DNA of 64,000 nucleotides from Seiridium cupressi (GCA_036674765.1 JARVKI010000004.1:248001-312000); one strand, 5' to 3'. Shown: positions 32,685-45,319, counted from the stretch's first letter. A program made the numbers and translations. Notes: a model not told the origin generated them from the sequence alone.

Positions 32685-34065
32685 CTAAATCTCGCCCCTC
32701 TCCTTTGCAGCTTTGCTAGCCGGATGATTGATCCTCGCTCTCAGCAGCCTTTCTCTCTGCCAATCTCCTGCTTTTATATCTTCATACTTCGGCTTCTCGC
32801 CATCTTTTATACACGTTGGCAGCGTTTTAATCATGACATCTTGGCTCGGGCTGAAGAACCAAGCCAAACTGTATCTTTCTTTGCCACTAATATTTCGCAC
32901 GCGGTGGACCGTACTCACAAACCGATCATTCGAGGCTCTCTCCAGAAAATCACCAGCGTTTACCACCAGGCTCCCCTCGATTGGCGGTGCGGGTACCCAA
33001 TGCCCATTCGCATTCAGTACCTCGAGAGCAGGGGTGTCACTCAGCTGGTTTACCTTGTGACAGTCAGTGGTTAGCATTGTTGCTCTAGGATGACCAACTA
33101 GACAGATTTAAGTAGCCTCTGAAGACAACTAACGAAAGAGCTTAAAGGGGTAATCGAATACTCTTGGACCGCTTACCAGGGTGAACCAACTATAGTCTGC
33201 GTGCGCTCCGATCCCGATTTGGTCGTCTGCGGTTGTGGGCTGAGGTGGGTAGTGCAATGCACGGAGACCTGCCATGGGAAACGATGTCATGTAATCAAAG
33301 TAGTTCTCTTCGAGATCAAGCGACAGAGCAATCAGTCTCAATAAAGTCAAGGAGAAATTTTGCACTGCGGCGTAATACTCGTATATCGTCTTGCGGAATC
33401 CCTCAGGCTTTTCGGGCCACTGATTAAGCGGTGGCGGAGGGTAGGTTGAGAGGTCGAGATCCGCGGGTGCACTCTGCTCCGGCTCATATGGGTCGTCGGC
33501 CATGTTCCATGCTTCCTTCAAGTCGCCCTTGGTGCGGTCGTCCAGACGCGTCTCTAGAAGAGCCTCATACCCCTTGATGACGGGAGACTTGTTGATGTGG
33601 ATCTTCACTACAACAGTTCGAGTTAATGATTGCTTCGTCGAGTATTCTTGACGAATTTTGGGGGTCAAAACTCTCGTTCAAGGAATACCGAATCCGGGCA
33701 TGTGGGCTTTGAAACTGGGCTATAAATAAATGAAATAAAAGCAAAAGTTGCTTACTTTTTTCTTCGTGAGGAAGCGAGAAGAACTCCTTGATGATTTCTG
33801 TCGTCCTCGCTTGCAACTCCGGGCTGATGCCGGAATTGATTGCATACATAAAGCCCACCTCCGCGAAGGCTTTTCTGACCTCTCGTGCAATCGCAAGACG
33901 ATCCGAGAGTTTAGCGGAAGAAGCGAGACTGAAGTCGACCGCTGGGATGCTGTTGAATGTGGGCTTCATGTCCGTGCCGTGCAAGACGCGACGCGATTGT
34001 TTGCCTTTGCCTGCATGGAAGACGACCTCCTCCGGAGTATCAGGTAAGAGTGCGCCGGGAGCCAT
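32685..34065 (-). CDS. 2-oxoglutarate/Fe(II) oxygenase, isopenicillin N synthase-like, 369 aa
   Basis: Exons on the minus strand are 34065-33756, 33607-33177 and 33053-32685. The N-terminal part (IPAVDFSLASS; AEVGFMYAINSGI; FFSLPHEEK) is the DIOX_N domain. The double-stranded beta-helix carries the iron ligands H239-x-D241 (GAHADYSWFTL) and H297 (STVHRV), with the 2-oxoglutarate arginine in R307-x-S309. The second intron lies just after the HxD motif. All catalytic residues are present, so it should be active, hydroxylating or oxidatively modifying a small molecule. It is divergently paired with an NCS1 nucleobase permease across 441 bp, which raises the possibility of thymine 7-hydroxylase-like or other nucleobase chemistry; that is inference. 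Secondary-metabolite oxygenases have the same fold. Confidence 0.92.
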
Positions 34066-34506
34066 GGTGACCAGTTTCACTTGAGAAAAACGTTCGCTAG
34101 TATATGCGATAATTGTGCTATGGATTCGACTTAGTTGAACGCGCAGAGTAAAGCCTCGCGAGTATCCAAGACTATGAAGTCGCAAGTCGAATCATTCGAT
34201 GCTTCTTGAAAGTCCGCGATAAGAGTCCCCGCCCTATGTGCCCCGCCCACAAGGAGAGTCCCGAGACAGAGTCAAGCTGCGAGTCGGGTATAGTCCGCTA
34301 GCAGGATCGTAAGTCCAGTTTGCTCCACTTAGTACTTGATAGAGCCCTCGGATCGGAAGTGCCACTCATTCCCGGCCGGGTTTCTTATCTGTGGATCGGG
34401 CGACAGCCGACTTACAAGTATGAGGGTAGTGATGAGGGTCAGCAGTCGAGCTTCTCTATTGCTGTGCGAATGGTATTTCCAAATTACGCCGCCTATCGTG
34501 ATCAAC
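34066..34506. promoter_or_regulatory. Shared divergent promoter region, oxygenase and NCS1 permease
   Basis: Only 441 bases separate the two start codons, so both promoters and any shared control sites must lie here. No specific activator site could be identified with confidence. Confidence 0.55.
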
Positions 34507-36358
34507 ATGGAAAACATTCGCGGCAAGCTCGCTGCGGTCGAGGCGGCATTCAGCAGCAGGGAGTCATTCTTGGCAGCCATTGAGACCAAAGAGTCGGCCC
34601 AGGGTCGCTTGGCTAACCGCAGTCCTTGGACGAATGAGGATCTTGACATAAGTCCGAAGAAAGATTGGACATGGGGTTGGTGGGATTGTGAGTAGTTACG
34701 TTTTCTTTTTCTAAGCAACAAGGAAACCCCCATCTTGTAAGCTCGAGCTTCATAGAGAAGTACTAACTTAACCGCGAAACCCAGACGCAGCATTTTGGTG
34801 GTCTTATGGTAGGTTTAAAACGGTTGTCTACGGGATTGATCAAGGACTGACTCCTTATTTAGGCTTCTCGACGGGGGTGTGGACCGCCGGGTCTTCTCTC
34901 GTGTCTTTGGGGATGACATGGTGGCAAGCTATCATTTGCATTTTCGTCTCGCATTTTCTAGGCGCCGTTGGGATGGTCATGCATAGTCGATCCTCAGCAA
35001 CGTATCACTTCGGGTTTCCGGTCGCGTGTCGTATCCCATGGGGCCTTTGCGGCGCTTATTTCCCCGTTCTCGTGCGAGTCATCGTAGGCACCATTTGGGT
35101 CGGGGTGCAAATCGCCCAAGGTGGTTACTTTGTCGCCGTGCTCTTTCGTGCCGTCTTCGGAAAGGGCTTCGCAAACATGACGAACACGATACCAGCAACG
35201 CAATACATCACGGCACAGCAGCTTATTGGCGTCATTGTGTTCTGGTTCTGCACGCTGCCCCTGCTCAGCGTCCCTATCCCTAAAGTCAGGGTCCTCTTTA
35301 CCATCAAGTCTGCTGTGCTGCCTCCTATTGTTATAGGTCTCTTCGTTTTCTGCATGTTACAGGGTCGGCATTCGGACACGTCCGCGGGCACTTTCGCAAC
35401 TTCCGGCACGCTCTCGGGCTCGACGCTCGCTTGGGCCATGCTGGGTGGTATCAACTCGGTCATGGGGAAGACAAGTACAAGTATAGTGAACCAGCCTGAT
35501 CTCGCACGATACGCACGCACCAGGACGGCGCCCATGTGGTCTCAGCTCATTGCCCTTCCAGTTGGCAACACCTTGTGCGCTACGCTCGGAATATTTGGTG
35601 CATCTGCTATTCGAGCAGGCTGGGGCGAGCTGATCTGGAATCCTTGGGACTTGTGCTCAGCAATTCTTGACCGACACTGGGACAATGGAGCACGGGCTGG
35701 GGTTGCAGTCGTCTCTCTTGGGTTTATCTTCTCGATCATCGGAAGCAACCTCGGCGCAAATGTCATTCCGTGGGGCGCCGATACGACGATTCTGCTGCCT
35801 AGATACATCAACATCAAGAGGGGAATGTACATCTCCTACATTCTCGGCCTGATCATCTGTCCATGGCGTATATTGAAGAGCGCCACGACTTTCCTGCAAT
35901 TCCTTGGTGGATACAGCATTTTTCTAGGTCCATTAGTAGGCATATTCCTTACGGACTACCTTGTTTGTCGCAAGGGCAACATCTATCTTAGGGACCTTTA
36001 CACACCTGAAGGGCGGTATTGGTATCATTTTGGAATCAACTGGAGAGCCGTGATCGCCTACTTAGTGGCAGTTGTGCTCCCAATTCCAGGGTTTGCTCGG
36101 ACGTTTGGCGAGCCTGTGCCAATTGCGTGGCTTAGGGTCTACCAGGTTGGCTGGTTGCTCACATGCACGTTGAGCAGTGTTGTCTACTGGCTCTTGAGCT
36201 TCGTGGGCGAATTTGGGGTCGAGGAGAAGAAAATGGCATTTGAGGCCATTGCATGGGATGAGTTGGAGCCGTTTATCGAGCCAGAAATAGAGCAACTCCA
36301 CGGCCAGGCAATGCCACAGATCATTCCCGTCGGTCTTGTAACAGAGCAGAAAGTCTAA
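34507..36358 (+). CDS. NCS1 nucleobase permease, Fur (uracil/allantoin) type, 566 aa
   Basis: Exons are 34507-34687, a 24-base microexon 34785-34808, and 34863-36358. The microexon codes AAFWWSY, in the conserved TM1 stretch WGWWDYAAFWWSYGFSTGVW, and both joints restore the frame. A TACTAAC branch-point sequence lies at 34761. Further marks are the NPWDLC and FSIIGSNLGANVIPWGADTT segments (TM8 region), PRYINIKRG and the GGYSIFLGPLVGIFLTDYLV helices typical of NCS1 carriers. It should be a proton-coupled plasma-membrane importer of uracil, allantoin, uridine or a related compound. Which substrate cannot be read from sequence. It shares a promoter region with the 2OG oxygenase, suggesting coordinated uptake and oxidation. 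Confidence 0.94.
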
Positions 36359-37097
36359 CCAGGCAGAAATTAAGCTTTTCAAATACACATATTCAAGGAA
36401 TATATAGAGAATGACCTAGTCTAGTAGGGGAACGTGACGTTCGCGTCGTTTCTTTGGCGATCGTGGACTAGTAGGCTGTGAGGACAAGGGTACTGCAAGC
36501 ACGCATCCGAAACTGAGTCGCAAGGCCGGTGTTCCCAACTTTTTCAAAATGACCATAGAATAGTTCTCAGTAACCTTCGGCACCAATACGACTGACGATT
36601 GCAAGTCAACTGGGTTGAATCTGATCGTTCGGCCTCCCACACCCCGGAAGGAGGCGGTGCAGTCCATCGCATTGGGGACCGGAGCCAATCAGACGTTATA
36701 GAATTCGGCTGCCTGAGGATAACAAGCAACTGCGCTTCATATTATAGTGGTTCTTTGTTGAACACATCAATGGAAGAACTCGTATTGCGCCAATACGATG
36801 GTGCTTTGGAGCCGTAGGATTCGCTGTTCTGATACGGCAGGAAGGGATCTGCATACATATGCAGTGCGGTCATGCCGTGACAGCGCGGCCCTGCTGTTTC
36901 ATCTGTCTTGGAGCATTGGCCGATAGTTTGTATATGGGTTTGCAGGTCGCTTCGATAACCATGTGAGACTTATGCTTATAAAAGCAGTACACGCCCTCTT
37001 CCTTCAACGTATAATATTCAAGCTTGCCCATCTCTATCGCGCCAGCCCTCACTCCTGCGCTACACTTTCAAAACTGTCTCATAAACACTCGTTTGAC
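36359..37097. other. Intergenic region
   Basis: This covers the 3' flank of the permease and the promoter of the LITAF-type gene. A 90-codon minus-strand ORF at 36416-36688 ends in a basic tail but has no recognisable domain and is not called. Confidence 0.45.
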
Positions 37098-37663
37098 ATG
37101 GTCAAAGGTGATTACGGTGTGTATATTGTGATTCTGTCTGGCATTCAATCAAGGCTAATATACCCCAGACGCAATGTCTACAGCCCATCTTTCCGACGCT
37201 CAAACAGCGATACCTCCTTACGCTCTAGAGATCGCGCAAGACAGCGAACCATGGAAATGTGTCGGCTGCCCTCACGCAGGCAACGGTAGATCGCATGGTA
37301 ACCACCACCACGAGCACCAGGTGCCCGCGAACGTTGTTCCTTTGCCGCTCCTCAAACGATACACGGCTTTGGCCGAGTGCCCGGCATGCCGGGGTGTTGG
37401 CCCAACCAATGTTAAACATCGTGCCGGGAAGGGAACCCAGTAAGCCAGACATACCTTCAAAATGCTGGTAGAGTTCAGACAATTCCTAACACATCATTCA
37501 CTCCAGTTGGATGGCTACATTCTTTTTCTTCACCACCGGTATTTTTGTCTTCCTGCCCTATGCGATGGATCACTTCAAGAATGCCGAACACGTTTGCATG
37601 AAGTGCGGACGAAAGCTAGCGACCCAGCGATTCGGAGGAAGTACCAAGGCACATTTGATGTAA
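37098..37663 (+). CDS. LITAF-domain membrane-associated zinc protein, 148 aa
   Basis: Exons are 37098-37116, 37169-37439 and 37507-37663, with in-frame joints. The second half has the LITAF arrangement: a first knuckle C77-P-A-C80, a hydrophobic membrane-inserting segment (about 98-117, MATFFFFTTGIFVFLPYAM) and a second knuckle C127-M-K-C130. Together the two knuckles form one zinc site that holds the segment as an in-plane membrane hairpin. An extra Cys/His-rich stretch precedes it (CVGCPHAG; HGNHHHEH at 49-56). LITAF proteins sit on late endosomal/lysosomal or plasma membranes and link to trafficking and turnover; a similar role is likely. No longer isoform is evident. Confidence 0.85.
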
Positions 37664-38495
37664 TTTGATACGTTATAGTTGGTTGTCCAATAGTGGTTTC
37701 AGATGCTGCTTTTTATTATTTAGGCTTCGAATTGAAGGCACAAACTGGCCAGTGGCCATCAATCACACATTCCTTGGCAGGTCATTATTCGAAGCGACAA
37801 TAAATCTTGTAAGATGAGCTTCATATCGTAACCCAGAAAGTTGCAGTCACAGAATCAATTTTTATTAGAATTAATCCGACTATGTTGAATCTTTGATCAG
37901 GAATCCGAGCATTGTTTCGCGTCTGCTATCAATGCAGAGGCATTGTGGTTTGACCAATCCAACAAAGTTCCGCCGCCTGCTCCCTTGAGACGTATGAGCC
38001 CGTGATCCTCGTTCCAATCCCAGTCAAACGACAGATTCATACGCCCGAATTGATGCCGTTGACCGACACCACCAGACAATTTGTGGTCAACATGTCCGTA
38101 GTAGCCGTTAACCTTCGAGACCTCCTTCTATCTTTTACTCCAATTTTACTCCAGTTCCGTCAATGCCTGACAGTGAAATTGGCACATGATATTTTCCCAC
38201 TAAAATACCATGACTGGCCGGCATCACTTGGCACCAATTCCATTCCTATCGTCTATAAACGATTTCGAGCTTTTGTGTTTCCCGAGCGCACGCTATTCAG
38301 ACTGCTAATGCCGCGGACTAGTTGCGATTCTCTGATTTGGTTCAGGTGACCTCGACCGACCCCGATAGTGGCTGGCGCCGGTGAAAGTCCTATATCTGGC
38401 CGACTACCACTTCCGCTGTCGTGTCCCCAGAACAAGGGATGATATGCTTGAGGAAGCCTGGCCAAGCCAGCATATGCTCTCTCTCAACGTATAAG
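37664..38495. other. Intergenic region with a possible minus-strand coding fragment
   Basis: On the minus strand, 38125-37897 reads GYYGHVDHKLSGGVGQRHQF, then NLSFDWDWNEDHGLIRLKG and on to a stop, which is protein-like and could be a last exon. No upstream exon or start could be joined to it, and the frame meets a stop immediately upstream. The remainder shows no gene. Confidence 0.3.
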
Positions 38496-39116
38496 TCATA
38501 GCGGCGACCAGTGGAACGTGATACCACAATCGTGTATGACAAAGGCCTTGAACCCCATATAGCTTGGGCCACCAGCAACAGGATGCCTCAAGGTGTAAAC
38601 GAAGTTCCGTGGTCGACCTGTCGTGTTGAGGGCATTATTCAGGAGGCTTTCCCGCACCGCGGCCAATTTGAATGCCACGAGGGTCTTGGGGCAATCTGAA
38701 AACCCACTAGGCAGATCCAAATGCCAATCCAGACTGAGGTACATTATGCCAAGGTAGCGCTTCTTCGGGTACTCTGTATTGTCGGCATGGGCTTGCTGGC
38801 TTTCCTCGGGGGGAACACTCTCATGTACTGTGATGAAAACATTATAAACAGCCTGAGCTCTAGCTCGGCACTCGTAATTGACGACTAGCAGCGGTGAACG
38901 CGTGAAGTTCAAGGAAAAGCCCCTTTGGCTGACATGTCGACAACAGAGGTCTGTTGCTAATGCCCAGTCCCAGATTGCGTCTCGAAGTTCAGGCGGAAGC
39001 TTGCCAAAGGCATGGAAATGGCGAAGTGGAGTGTGTTCATCCTGTGGGTGCGTTGTAGTGATGCTGTTTGAAGTTTGATTGTACTGGCAAAGAGTAGAGG
39101 CAGGAGAGGGACTCAT
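38496..39116 (-). CDS. 2EXR-domain protein, 206 aa
   Basis: The diagnostic segment FHAFGKLPPELRDAIWDWAL lies near residues 34-53. It is the 2EXR motif of a large, expanded and uncharacterised family of filamentous ascomycetes. It is followed by the usual RSPLLVVNYECRARA helix and a DWHLDLP segment. The frame is open upstream to 39203, but the ATG at 39116 gives a normal short N-terminus before the domain. No membrane segment or targeting signal is seen. Function is unknown across the family. The gene is intronless and isolated. Confidence 0.8.
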   Translation of the reverse strand: MSPSPASTLCQYNQTSNSITTTHPQDEHTPLRHFHAFGKLPPELRDAIWDWALATDLCCRHVSQRGFSLNFTRSPLLVVNYECRARAQAVYNVFITVHESVPPEESQQAHADNTEYPKKRYLGIMYLSLDWHLDLPSGFSDCPKTLVAFKLAAVRESLLNNALNTTGRPRNFVYTLRHPVAGGPSYMGFKAFVIHDCGITFHWSPL

Positions 39117-41216
39117 TGTTATTGCGAAGTAATCACGTTGAACATTTTGCAAGAGAGCGAAACGGAAATTTTTTTCTAAGGATGATTCGTTTTTTAACCC
39201 CAAAGCTTCTGATATTCTTACAGCTCAGGTGCGCAAGTTTCGCGTAGCAAATGTGCTCTCAAGCAGTCTACTAGATCGTGATTAACCATGAGCATGTTAC
39301 ATAGATTTCATCTGTGTCGAATTGGCCTTGGCAACTTCGAAGAGCAGTATTCATAAGTTAGACTTGGTAGACTGAAGTCGCAAACAAATTGACGTCCAAA
39401 GCACCCGAAGAGGACCATGATTAGTAGAAATTATCCACTTAGTCGCTGTAAAGATGCTATATATCCGATAAAATCATCAAAGCCCCTAAAATGCTTCGAG
39501 GCATTATAAATTTTTAGTGTACCAAGCCCAGTGACGGGAATGATGTTGTCAATTCTATTGCTAGATGATGCACGAGTACAATAGCTGTTAGTCTTGAGAC
39601 TATGTATATTGTAGGTATACCTAGGATGTCGATTAGTCCTGTTGAGCCAGGACCCTGCATGACAGTGGGCCGAAAGCGTCCCAGTGGCTACCGTAACTGG
39701 GCTACTGGGGTGACGTCTGCTGCCGCTTGAGTATTCTAGAAGGACTGCTCTCAACCGGCAGCACCGGCAGTCGGAGCACCAAAACATCCAAAGACGGCCT
39801 CACCTGAGCCGCCCGAGTACCAAATGAGCTTCATGGCCCTGTCTTGTCATACGTTACTTAATAGGAAGTTGACTGAAATGAGTCGTCAATCACGAGCGAG
39901 GTGTGATGAATCCCGTCAGGTTGGAGAATGATGAGTGGACCCACAGGTCCAGGTCGGGCTCCGAACTGGCCAGTGCACCGAAGACGAAAACGTCGAGAAA
40001 AATCACGACATCGCAGGTCGGGACCCTCAATGATCCGTGCACGTGTTACGTGATCACAGCCGCTGCGGCTGACGGTGATCGGTGCGATACCCGTCTGAGC
40101 TGGACGGCTGTCGGTGGGGCTTCCAGGGCTGTCGAGAGGGCGTCTGCTGCTGTTGGAAGTCGCACGACGAAGAGCAACGAGTTCCCGCTCAAAATTGGAC
40201 GAAAGCCAGAACAGTTGGCAGTGCACGTCACGACGGGGTCCCCGTGCGTTTTGTTCGATCTGAGTTGGGGCTAAAATGGCGAGAAGAAGGAGTAAGATTG
40301 AGTGTTGTGCCTCCCCTGATGTTTGTCACGGCAAGGCGGTGTCAGCGAGCATGATTTTCTGGGGTAAGGGAGCGAGACCAGGGCAGAATTACCGTCCGGA
40401 CGGTTAGGCGAGAGCTGGCCGACAACCGCCACCAATTAAAGTGGCCAAGACAAGGGTCTTTAATTGGATGTGACGAGCTCCAGCTGGGCGATAACGCAAT
40501 CGGCGCCGTCGCACGAGCGCCGCGCAGCATGACTGATGCGCTTTCGCCATCTGCCACGAGTTTTGTAGTGCGGATGGTGCAAGAGGACGAGAATCCCAAA
40601 ACATTCGACAAAAGCAGAAGTTGACAGAACCATCCGTTCCTCGGCCGCCCTATTGACTTCCCTTCAAAAAGCTTGGGAGGCGCCGTGTTCTAGGTTGCGA
40701 GATCGCCCACTTGCTTTTTCAAACTGTCGGTCTGCAGGCACATCTTACGACATTCGATCGCCGAATTGAGAGACGCCTGCTCTGCCCCTCGACACACCAC
40801 ATCCCCGGCATATTACTCGACCGCTGGTTCACCCCCGAGTCCTGGACCGAATTGCGCAACTGGCCCTGGATCATTGCGTTTCCCAATCCAGCGTTTCGGC
40901 GGTCAAGAAGAGTCACTCCTAGGTGCACGCTTGGGGAAACTTTGGGGCTGCATAGTCACCTCTCTTTAGGCCCGAGTGTTACACACGACACGAATCTTTG
41001 GTTGGAGTTTGATGCGTTTGCAGTGCCAACCCTCAAGCACGCCATATTGACCTGTCTGACCTCAACTTGCAAGTTCCTGCTCACGCAGCACCGCTTGGCC
41101 AGTGCTATGAGCACGGCACCCGCTACAGACGTCTAGGTTAGAGCCTTGTCTCATTCGAAGTACCCAAGGTTGTGGCTGGAGGTTATTATTTCGCCATTTC
41201 TGACAAACCACCCGAC
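39117..41216. promoter_or_regulatory. 2.1-kb upstream region of sconB
   Basis: Overlapping ORFs of up to 141 codons occur on both strands (39858-40274, 40711-41136), as expected of GC-richer non-coding DNA; none has recognisable content. A CACGTG site at 40040-40045, followed by TACGTGATCAC, is the core bound by bZIP/bHLH factors of the MetR/Cbf1 kind. The bases from 40700 probably form the long 5' leader of sconB. Confidence 0.4.
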
Positions 41217-43753
41217 ATGGACCACTTCAACGAAGCCGGCCATTCGCCATCCTCAACACAAGATGCCACTCACCGCCGGTCGAGTGCAGCACACGCTCCT
41301 TTGAAACATCACAGGCGCCCATCCTCACTCAACCTGACTCACCACAATCTGCCTTCGCCATCCTCGACGGCATCTTTCCCACTGCACGATACCAACGAGA
41401 GCAACCCCCCTTCGAGAGACAACTGTGACAGGAGGCGGCCGGATGAGGACGACACCTCACGTCTGCCCAACATGTCCCAGCAGCTGGTTGGGCAGGCTGT
41501 CACCCCCTTCCTAAGAGAACACATTCCTGGCCTGTATGCACCGCTCGGAAAACCAGACTTCCCCACAAACCTCGACAGCACAGCAAGTTCAAAGGATCCC
41601 AACAGCAAGTTCTGCTACCGCCATCGTCCGGATTCAAAATGTCGCAGGGCTGCCGACGAGTCCAAGATGGGTGCCATCCAAAGCGAGCTCGAGAGACTAC
41701 CACAAGCCGACCAACAAGCTATCACGCACGTCTGGTCCCTGTTCTCTGCCGCTCCGGCCAAACACCGAGAACTGATGCTGCAAGGCGTTATTACACAGTG
41801 CTGTTTCCCTCAGTTGTCAATGGTGTCGCGAGAGATATCGGAATCGCTTAAGATCGACTTCCTTTCCGCCCTTCCCACTGAAATATCACTCAAGGTCCTT
41901 CGTTTCCTCGACTGCATCTCCCTATGCAAGGCCTCTCAGGTTAGCCATCGCTGGCGGGGACTGGCCGATGACGATCTTGTCTGGCAACATTTATGCATGC
42001 AACATATTGAGCGTAAATGTACAGCATGCGGCTGGGCATTACCTAGGTTAGAGACCAGGAAGTTGAAGGATTGGAAGCGGCAGCATCAACTCGCGGTCGC
42101 ACGCATCAGACAGGCAGAAGTTATCGAATTGCCAGATGCTGATGTCTCACCGGACGAGGCTGCCACGGCAGTAGTGTCAAAGAAACGGGTCGCCTCCACT
42201 TCGGACGACAGCGACGTATCCAGATCTAAGCGGCAATGTAGCGAAGATGCTCAGAGAAGCTCGATGGAACGCCAGTTCAGACCCTGGAAAGACGTCTACC
42301 GGGATCGCTTCCGAATTGGCTCTAATTGGAAATACGGCCGCTGTTCGATCAAAACATTCCGCGGCCAACACACAAACGGAATCACGTGCCTCCAGTTCGA
42401 CGATAACATGCTCGTGACCGGCTCATACGATTCCACTATTAAGATATGGAGGATCGACGACGGCTCTGTGATACGCACTCTGCATGGTCATACATCTGGC
42501 ATAAGGGCGATTCAATTCGACGAGCGTGTATTGGTCAGTGGAAGTCTAGACGGAACGGTCCGAATCTGGAATTGGCGGACGGGAGTATGCATCAATACAC
42601 TGATGCACAGTGGGGGTAAGTTCCTATTCCGTGGCCGCCAGTGTTAGTAAGACCATATCTAACCTTCCGTGCTAGGTGTCATAACTGTGCATATGGCTGG
42701 AGACCTATTGGCTTCAGGATCCATGGACAAGTCTATCAAGGTCTTCAACTTCAAGACCAAGGAAATCATCAGTCTGCGCGGCCACACGGATTGGGTCAAC
42801 CAAGTGAAGTTGGATATTGCAAGCCGCACTTTGCTCAGCTGTTCGGATGATTGCACCATCAAATTGTGGGACCTTGACACCCAACGCTGCATCAAAACCT
42901 TGTGAGTGATATTCCCAGTCAGCTTCTCTTCGCTGTTCCGGTAGCGGATTGCGTATCTTGACCCATCGCTCCTGGGTGCGTCTCAGCACTCTGCCCCGTT
43001 TTTTTTTTCTTCCCCAAAGCAATTGCTAACCTCAATCTTTTCGCTCGATAGTGAGGGGCATATTGGACAGGTGCAGCAAGTCATGGCATTGCCGGATGAC
43101 TACGAGTTCGAAGAAGAAGATGCTCATGACTTCAATGATAATGTGTCGGTTACAAGCAGCAACCGTAGCGGGACGCCCGGCTTGGCCTCCTCGAGTGTGC
43201 CCTTATCACCTCCTGCGGATGAAGAAAGATCAGCCTATGGGTTCAACTTTGTCAACAATTCTAGTCGTCAGCTGCCTCCTCGCTACATGCTTACTGGTTC
43301 CCTGGACGCAACAATTCGTCTCTGGGACACAGCCAGTGGGCGCTGTCTTCGAACATCGTTCGGCCATGTAGAAGGCATCTGGGGTTTAGTGGGTGATAGC
43401 TTGCGCTATGTTACGGGCGCAAACGATGCGACAGTAAAACGTGAGTTCCCCGTAAAACGCAAAGTACACTCGGTGCAATCGCTAACCTCGAGTTTAGTGT
43501 GGGATCCCAGAACCGGGAAATGTTCGAGAACCCTAAGTGGACACGAGGGTCCAGTAACCTGTGTTGGTAAGAAAACCTTCCCCTGATCTCTTGCGATATT
43601 TTTATTCTTCATTTCTGAAAACCGAAAAGCTAACGGTGTTTCATAGGTCTTAGTGATTGCAGAATGGCAAGTGGTAGCGAGGATGGAGAGGTGCGTCTCT
43701 ACCGATTCGACTGCGATCCGTCGGAAGCTTCTGCATATGGTACGCCGGCGTAG
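41217..43753 (+). CDS. sconB: SconB/Met30-type F-box/WD40 sulfur-metabolite repression protein, 729 aa
   Basis: Exons are 41217-42615, 42676-42901, 43052-43440, 43498-43566 and 43647-43753. A disordered N-terminus is followed by the conserved [14 protein letters not shown] block and [20 protein letters not shown], both characteristic of SconB/scon-2/Met30. The F-box lies at about 211-258 ([22 protein letters not shown]). At least six WD repeats follow from about residue 378, with [60 protein letters not shown] and [13 protein letters not shown]. An acidic insertion ([12 protein letters not shown]) interrupts the propeller. The protein is the substrate receptor of an SCF ubiquitin ligase that, when sulfur is plentiful, inactivates the bZIP activator MetR/Cys-3/Met4. 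The start at 41217 is the first ATG of the frame. Confidence 0.95.
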
Positions 43754-45319
43754 GCCGTCGAAAACAAAAGGTTATTGCATGGCTGGATTTTTTCATCTTT
43801 TTTTTTATTACTGCTTTTTAAGCATGGCGTACGAGATACCACTTGAATTAGAAGGGGGTTTGGCAACTCGGTTGACTGGAAAGCGCTTCTCAACAGCCGT
43901 ATAGATTCAAACCACAAGGCGTATTAGACACTTCATTTTCCGAAGGCGGTCATTTCAACGAAAATATTCAGGCGTCAAAAGGAGTTGGGAATTGGGAATG
44001 GTCTTCGACCTGGAGACATTCGAGGGAATAGTAAAACAAAATCAAGCTCGAATTTTAGTCCTACCTCATTGAATTTATCTGAAGGATACGTTATCCAACT
44101 GCCAGAATTGGCCAAGCCCAAGGATCTATACCCAAGTGATTCGTTGGAATTTCCATTGTTGGTTGAATACACGGACATATTCCTCTTTCGGTGGGATCCC
44201 GATTTGGAGGTGGGGCCATTGCTGAAGTTCCAGATCTGGCCAGTAACTACATACCAGCAAAGAATTCGACCTGCCCTGGTAGTCAGGTTGTACGGAGATA
44301 TCATCAACTGTCATGACAGATTTGCTAGTAGAAGCTCTGCAAACCCGACTCCCTACATGTAGTCTCCCTATAAAAGCCCAGTGCCTTACTTCCTGCGCCC
44401 TGTCTCTCCACGACCCCCTAGCTGGATGAGTTATGTGCAAGTACTACAAGGAGACAGCATAGCTAAGGCCACAACGTCCGAAGACTCGGCATCACCGCCC
44501 ACTTCTAGGCCTCTTGGTTACAGACGCTCGACCAAGATCTGGTAAGGCTACATCTTACAAATACAGCCACGTCCGGAAGCAATGACGGTTGACCGTAGAT
44601 ATGGCGGGGACACGATAGATCAGACAGATACTGGATCTATACCACGATACTGTACCCAAACGATGAAAGAGACATAATTTACCATCATTCACCGCACTGA
44701 ATGCACAGGCATCCATACGGACTCCCGATCAGTTACGACACGACCGGACTAACTTTTTGAGATCCGTTTTCCGCGACCGCCAAGTTAGTTGCAATCTTGT
44801 GCACCGTCAGCATCTGTGGGGTATACTATCCAAATATTCTTTCCAGCGCCGAATACCATTATGGAGCGCCAACAGCCAAAATACACTTGGCGACACACGC
44901 ATGGCTTCAATCGTATTCGTACGAAAGCTGTGGGATACCCTTTCCTAACTTGCATACATTATGGTAAACAGAATCCTGCAATCTAAATGCAGCTGCTGTA
45001 ATCGAGGCTAGTCTGTGATGCAGGCGCAAGAGCGTGCCACCATTCCACCCCGCAGCTGCATTGTGCCGCATGTAGATAAACTATGCGAAGAAACATGGGT
45101 GTCCTGTGCGACTCATCACGGCCTGAAGCTCGTAGGCTTCAAAGTATACTTTCTCGATCTGCATGTCTTACTAAGCTGGTTTTTGGAGAGCAGTACGCCC
45201 ACAGATACAACGTCAGTTATACATTTATATGGTAAAGCACGCCGAACCTGCACCAACTCAGCTGCAACTATAGAAAAAGCCAAGTCCACAACGAATACGG
45301 CAAAGCCCAAGCTCCAGAC
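43754..45319. other. Intergenic region
   Basis: This covers the 3' flank of sconB and the promoter of the GNAT gene. ORFs at 43985-44362 (plus) and 44126-44440 (minus) overlap, have no recognised domain and are not called. Confidence 0.45.

Noticed and set aside
39858..40274. Overlapping 122- and 123-codon ORFs on both strands
   Set aside because: No recognisable family and both strands open to the same extent; probably part of the sconB upstream region.
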